A stretch of DNA of 64,000 nucleotides, from positions 1 through 64,000 of the forward strand of contig JADFUC010002297.1 of the NCBI GenBank assembly GCA_019722365.1, in the 5' to 3' direction. A program made the translations under genes and the position numbers. The first letter of the stretch is position 1, and each line of letters starts with the position of its first letter. The notes below the pieces were generated by a model, which saw nothing but the letters and a program-made list of their open reading frames with translations, was not told the DNA's origin and did no database searches. This document shows, one piece after another, positions 58,330-64,000 of this stretch. The stretch comes from Lithospermum erythrorhizon (lineage: Eukaryota > Streptophyta > Magnoliopsida > Boraginales > Boraginaceae).

Positions 58330-59570
58330 CTACTTGGTAAATCCGCCTCAATGTATAACACTAAACTATCAAGCAAGGAAGTCATCGTCCATCTTGTTTC
58401 TCAACCTTGTTTTCACAATCTTCATTGCTGAAAAGAACACTCGTAGTCAGAAAAGAAAAGTAGACCAATCTTTATCAACCTATCAAAAAGAGGATATATT
58501 TCACACTTCTTTGCCTCTTTCCATACTCCTCGCATTAACTCGAAATTGTTGGAGTATTATTTTTAGTCATCACTGTAGGAAATTAACGGAAATAATTCAA
58601 CTCGCACTTTGAATGTGACAACTTCGACCAGAAAATTCATTGTGATAAAATTAGACGCTAACTCATATATATGTTCAACATTAACAAGACAACCATCCCT
58701 CGGACTCAACGACGGTGCGAAAAGAGCAATTCCGCTACATTTTCATAAAAATCGATTGTAACTCTTGAAGTCGAAAATCAATACAAAGATTAAAAAGCTC
58801 AACTCCGGTGACGACGCTCCATAGAAATATGATTTATACGACCTCTCCCTTTCTTTGCTTTATAAAGTATTTGCATATCATTTAATCTCATTCTATGATT
58901 GAAACAAACAACTCAGCTTTATCAAACAAAGTAAGTCATCCTCTTCTCTTAATTGTCGGAGCCGAATTTTGTCGATGAAACTAAATGCATAGCATTTTCA
59001 ATATCTTGAGACTTTCGTTGTAATGCTTTGCATAAATCAACTATTATCTCCAATATTTCAACCATCATATGTAAAAGAAATATGAACTCAAAGGAAGTAA
59101 TCTTATCATAAATTCCATCGCCTTTCACTTTTCAATTGTGTCAAGCAACTTCTATCATCGACATATCTTTTAAGATCGCGCAAGTCAGTAACATACATAT
59201 TAAGCAAACTAATGAGAGATTGTAAATGCAGAACTCCATCGAGCTGCCCCCATGTATTTTCAAAGTGCCATCAGTTTTTCCCCTTTACCAGTTTCCAACT
59301 TTTTAAATGAAATTTGCTCCAAAATCTAATGAGCTGAAAGGCATAATAATTGGTCATATCTCTTACTAGAATTAGTTACCACATTAACCATGATGTTAAG
59401 CATTATCTAAGAATTGGACAAGACATTCAAGCAAGAAATTACCAATGCTAATTGAAGACGATGTGCAAACACGCACATAATATGCAAATGGACATTCTTA
59501 AGAATCAAAGTTTCAAGAACCATTCCATTGTCCCCCTCATATTACTAGCTCCTCAGAAAACTGAAAACCC
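58330..59570 (-). pseudogene. Decayed hAT-type transposase (ZMYM1-like), copy B
   Basis: Minus-strand reading gives IYPLFDRLIKIGLLFFSDYE near 58500-58430, matching the C-terminal end of copy A (IYPLVDRLIK). RKSQDIENAM is near 59020-58990 (copy A: RKSQDILNAM). A degraded form of the conserved NMRG...NGL motif is near 59540-59510, with AHRLQLALV near 59460. Order and orientation match copy A, but this copy is more eroded. The DNA is diverged from copy A, so they are separate insertions rather than a recent duplication. Confidence 0.65.
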
Positions 59571-59999
59571 AACTATACAACAAGACTTTGCAAAGAAATA
59601 ATACAATATGCATACGAGAATTACAACCCAATGTATTTACAAATCAACAAAAAACGAGATTACAATGAAATGACTCGAACAAAACGAACCGATCAAGTCA
59701 TCGCCCCGACGCTTCCTTAAAACATTCGACCTCTTCCCAAACGGTAAGCAGATTTACTGTAGTGATCGCTTCCCGTGATAAAATGACCCAATCATTTTAT
59801 TTCACAAGCACAAGCTTAATCGATCGACGAACCGCCTCAAGCGAGTTGATGTATCAATTGAGAAAACAAACGAAACGAGAATGGGTGCTCTCGGATTTTG
59901 TGCAAAGGTGTGTTTTTCTTTTTAATTTTGCACCGGCTTGATCACCTAATTATATGTAGGCCGCCAAACAAAACGCCCTTCGCATTAAGGTGCACTAAA
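59571..59999. other. Junction of hAT copy B and copia-3 LTR
   Basis: No coding region. The left boundary of the copia-3 LTR must fall here but cannot be fixed. Confidence 0.35.
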
Positions 60000-60432
60000 C
60001 ACCCCTAATGACCAAAAACAAAACGTATGTAACCGCCATTTCCGATGAATTCTCGATTTCAAGTTTGAAATGTGCAAAACTCGAACTTGACTGAAGCAAA
60101 AGTGGGCTCACACGACTCTTTTTCGAATCAAGATTCGGCCCGCAGTCGCATACACGCACTGCTTCTACAATTTCCGAGCTCATTTTCTTCTGGATTGCGA
60201 CTCTCGCGGGCCGCTGCGTAGAGTTTCTTCTTGCATAAGTAGTCAATCACATATTAAGGCTACTGGGGAGCCTTTACTTATAAACTCGTTACCTCCCCAC
60301 ACTCTCGTCCAATGTGGTACGGCGTGATTTTTCAAACTTTATGGTTTGATCCCATCTTTGTGCAAGCTCATTGACACACAAATAAGAGGCAAATTTTGGA
60401 TTCACAATGCTCTAATATTCACTTTATCCAAT
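60000..60432 (-). mobile_element. Probable 3' LTR of copia-3
   Basis: Homologous to the relic at 15560-15985. It ends near TATCCA, shortly before TCCCCACATTTA (60436), which on the minus strand reads TAAATGTGGGGA and would be the polypurine tract. It lies on the 3' side of the RNase H domain of copia-3, as expected. Confidence 0.5.
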
Positions 60433-63400
60433 GATCCCCACATTTAATCAAAATTTGTATTCAAACAAAATAATAAAACTAATATCCCCATTGTGGATAC
60501 AAATTTGAAAAAAGATTTTGACTCGAGCACCGGTGATAAAGCAACAACGCACGATTCCTCGCATACGATAGTAAGCGCTGACGGCTCGGGAACCTTCCCT
60601 TGTGTACATATGTTTACATTCACCAATGCATATAGTACGCCGATGTCTTCGAACTAATCTCGCTGCTTGCAGCAAAATGATTTATATTTCACATAAAATC
60701 TCGACCGACCTCAGACGCTCACTATCGTCCAAGTCAAAGCCCGACACGCCTGCCCCCAGGAGTTGTCGGCCAAGAAATGCACCCGAGCATTTCTCTAAAG
60801 CTGCCCTTACTTTAGCTCACATAGGTGACTCTTCATATTATTTCGAGTAACCCGCGCTTACTCCTTCAAGATCTCATGTAGTCATTAAAAGCATGTTTTA
60901 ACCTTAATCGCTGGGTATCACCGTTTTCATCTAGAACAGTAGGAAATCCCCCCCAAGAGAATCTACCAATACAATATGAGCCAGCTTGTCCTTGAACCTC
61001 GAATCTGGGATCTCCAATCAACAAGTGCAGGGTTGCCACTATTCGTATTTTTTCTCAAGGGTTTTCAATCCCATTCCTCGGCGAATTCTCAACTAGTTCT
61101 TTCTAACCCCTCGGCTGGATCCGCTATGTTATCCTTGATCTTACATGATCAACAAAGTGATAACCTGGGGCTTGAGATTAATTGTCTAACGGTATTATGT
61201 CTTCGATTTAACGTGTCTTTAATTTTACCATTATATAAGTGGTCAAGGCCTCCCAATCACACTCTCATTGTCACAAAAGATATGCAAATTGGAGGCGCCG
61301 GCTTTTCTCCCACTCCTCGAATATCCTCAAGAATTGTCTTAACCATTCGGCTTCTTCCCCTACACTTGTCTAAGGCAATCTAACTCGCACTCCATCGCGG
61401 ATTCCCAATTAACGCCATTACAGGACTTCCATGACACAGCCGCACCGCCTAAAGTGAACACATATCCACTTGTAGCCATTGAATCACCAGCATCGAGATC
61501 CACTTGCATCCGTACCCTCAAGTACCGATAACTCAGAGCACAAGAACCCGTAATCTTTGTGCATGCCTCAAGTACTTGCTCGTGATCATAGCTTTCCAAT
61601 GATCGCTACCGGATTTACCAGATATCTACCACCTTACCGAATAAGCTTTCATATCCGGGTCTAGTACAACTCATCAGAACATGACTTCTAATAACTTGAG
61701 AATACCTGCTGAGACACACTTTCCTTTATTCTTCTCGTGAGGCATCGATGTTCATCCACCTGAGTCGACATTCTCCCAAATCGCCTTGGCAAAATTTCCC
61801 AAGAATTTTATCGACATAGCGCGATCGCTAACACTGTAATCAAGCAGGAGTTCTCACACGGACTCCCCAAAAATTAGATCCGCTTTTTGTCCCATGTCCT
61901 TCATGTCAAACTTGGAGTTCAACATATCTCTTTGGTGGATCAATCATCTTTGATCAAGTACCACCAATAAGCACGTCATCCACATACAAAGTTGCAGAAT
62001 TACATATCCTCTCTGCTGATTTTACATAAAACACACCCTTGTCACACTCATTGATTTTAACCACTCGAAGTAATGCCTTGTCAAACTTCCTATGCCATTG
62101 TTTAGGAGAGCTCGCTTTTAACCCATACAAAGATTTGACAAGCCGACATACTTTCTTCTTTACCTCGAACTATAAACCTCGTGTCAGTTCCATGTAAATT
62201 TCTTTATCTAATTTTCTCCGCTTAAGGTCAAGTATATCCATTCGATGTACATCTAAATTAAGAAATGAGGCAATCGCTAGGATAATCCTAATGGATGTTA
62301 ATATTATCACGGGAGAATAAGTATCAAAATAGTCTAGTCCTTCTTTTTTTGTCTATTCTGGCCACAAATGATCAATTTACTTTGTACTGGTCTATCGCCC
62401 CATCAAACTTTCATTTTCCTTAAAATTCATTTGGATTTAAAGTTTTACATCCCGCCATGGAAGATCCACAATTCCCAAGTGTGATCTCCTCAGAGAATTG
62501 AATCAACTTCACTGCATAGCTTCCTTCCAAAGCGGACCATCGCTGACCCGATTAAAATTTCGTAAGTTCGAGGTTCACTGCCATTGTCGCTACAACCGAA
62601 CCAAAAGATTCTCGACACGTGCCCTTACTTCACGGCCGGTGTTCTTTCCTCAACCTCCTTACTTTGACTATCCATAGTCTCGTGATCGACACTACCTCCT
62701 CAGGTCTGTGTCCTTGTGACGTCAAGCACCTCACTAGATTTCATCGAAAGACACGCTCAAGAACGTGACATTCGGCATTCTTAATATCAGATTCTGTTCA
62801 CCGTGAATTATCACTGTTATGAACAATAAACCAATATACATTACTATTGTGAGCATATTGAATAAAAATTGCATCAACCGCTTAGGACCAATAGTCACCT
62901 CGTTGTGGCGAGTAATACGACCTTGCCAAACACCCCCACACTCGAAGATGCTCAGAGAAGCTGGGCGCCTACCTTTGAACAACAAACGGGTTTTATCTCA
63001 TTTTTACGAGGAATTTTGTTCAAGAGGTAGTTACGCATCGCTTCCACATTCCTCGAGGTGCCCCGAATCTCTATCAACAAGTATCATCATCTCTTTCTTT
63101 CAATGACGATTTTCTTTCGCAATCCCATTCGACATCGAGGAGAACATGGAGGTGTCACTTCGTGAATAATACCACGCCGAACAAAATTGACTAAATGGCG
63201 GTGACATACTCACCACCTCTATCACTGCATCACTTTTATCTTTTCAAGTTGATTTCAACTTCTTCTTTATAAATTGCAAATTTTATCGATTGCCTCATTT
63301 TTACTTTTCATCAAGTATAGCAAAAATTTTGTAATTGTCATCTACAAAGGTGATAGCACGGCTTCACCTTTGATTGACTGGCCTATATCACACACGGCCA

Positions 63401-64000
63401 CCGTGAATAAAGATCGAGAGGCTTATTATTTATAACTGACGTGTTGGAAATGTCAAGCTTCGCCGATTTTGCTTCTCAACACACGTTTTCACACTCAGAA
63501 TTTCTTATCGATAAATTCATTAGGTACGTGATTCAACTTTATCATTCTTCGCAAAGAATTAGAGTTCACATGTCCTAACTCTAATATGCCATAAATTAGA
63601 GTACTCACAAACATAGCAATATTATTTTTATTCATCTTGTTTGTAACTATTACATTCATTTCAAAAGAACATTTAACACATAGCCTTTTCTCTAACAAAC
63701 ATGCCCGACTTGGAAAGTACAACTTTGTCGACTCAATTACAAGTTTAAAACCTATTGTTTGCTGGCAAAGAACTGCATTAACAAGGTGTTCTTCCTAAGT
63801 TCCTGGGACATACAACATTCTTCAATGTGACTTCCTTCCCGAAGTCATTCTCAGCGACTACGCTTCTCCTCAACGCCGAGGTCGCATTATTCGCCATGCA
63901 CATCTTCTCACCATTCGCAACCGGCTTGAAAGCAAGCAATTGATCTTTGACCTAACAAACATGCCTAGTAGCACCGGTATCGATCCACCACTCTCATGGG
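60433..64000 (-). mobile_element. Decayed Ty1/copia retrotransposon (copia-3), running off the window end
   Basis: Minus strand. RNase H near 61599-61365 (SMATSGYVFTLGGAAVSWKS). RT with LYVDDVLIGGT at about 61999-61955 and SLKSLYGLKASSPKQWHRKF near 62140-62080. Integrase C-terminal linker near 62985-62740 (LFKGRRPASLSIFECGGVW, then IGPKRL). GAG-pre-integrase region with LYVP near 63820. Protease or its C-terminal side at the window edge. Interrupted by many frameshifts and stops; gag and the 5' LTR lie outside the window. Confidence 0.8.

Overview
This is a nuclear, gene-poor window of a flowering-plant genome, very probably a eudicot. Plant-type spliced genes (GT-AG introns), copia-type retrotransposons, hAT and Stowaway-type DNA elements, microsatellites and a nuclear-type tRNA-Lys support this. 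A SINE-like insertion ending in TTG repeats resembles families I associate with Solanaceae and their relatives, so an asterid is a reasonable but unproven guess. No prokaryotic gene, CRISPR array or viral gene set was seen.

Layout. 1-9 kb: AT-rich non-coding repeat, apparently eroded LTR material, with short tandem repeats and a palindromic foldback element at its end. 9.6-15.3 kb: two partial F-box genes separated by a reverse-oriented, broken copia element. 15.3-21.4 kb: an LTR-like relic, a 1.2-kb inverted-repeat element and a hAT-like element with a perfect 8-bp target duplication. 21.5-37.8 kb is the gene island: an anoctamin/TMEM16-like membrane protein (+, 15 exons), a small unrecognised conserved-looking protein (-), ribosomal protein eL28 (-, 3 coding exons plus a leader intron filled with a tandem array), a minisatellite, a jacalin-type lectin (-) and a GT14 glycosyltransferase (-). 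38-51 kb: repeats (SINE-like dimer, LINE 3' end, decayed hAT transposase, long ATT microsatellite, and a 2.6-kb element with long terminal inverted repeats). 51.4 kb: a tRNA-Lys(UUU). 52-64 kb: two further decayed copia elements and a second hAT transposase relic, all on the minus strand, the first copia apparently interrupted by a plus-strand LTR-like block.

The genes do not form an operon or obvious pathway; they are ordinary plant genes in a repeat-rich landscape. The most noteworthy point is that three otherwise well-formed genes (anoctamin-like, jacalin, GT14) each carry one small frame-breaking indel at a short homopolymer or 5-bp repeat, with exon phases fitting exactly once the indel is discounted. 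That pattern suggests assembly consensus errors or very recent lesions. I did not find a convincing new biological system. The best unusual structures are the repeat array in the eL28 leader intron, the 32.9-33.5 kb minisatellite and the 47.5-50.1 kb inverted-repeat element.
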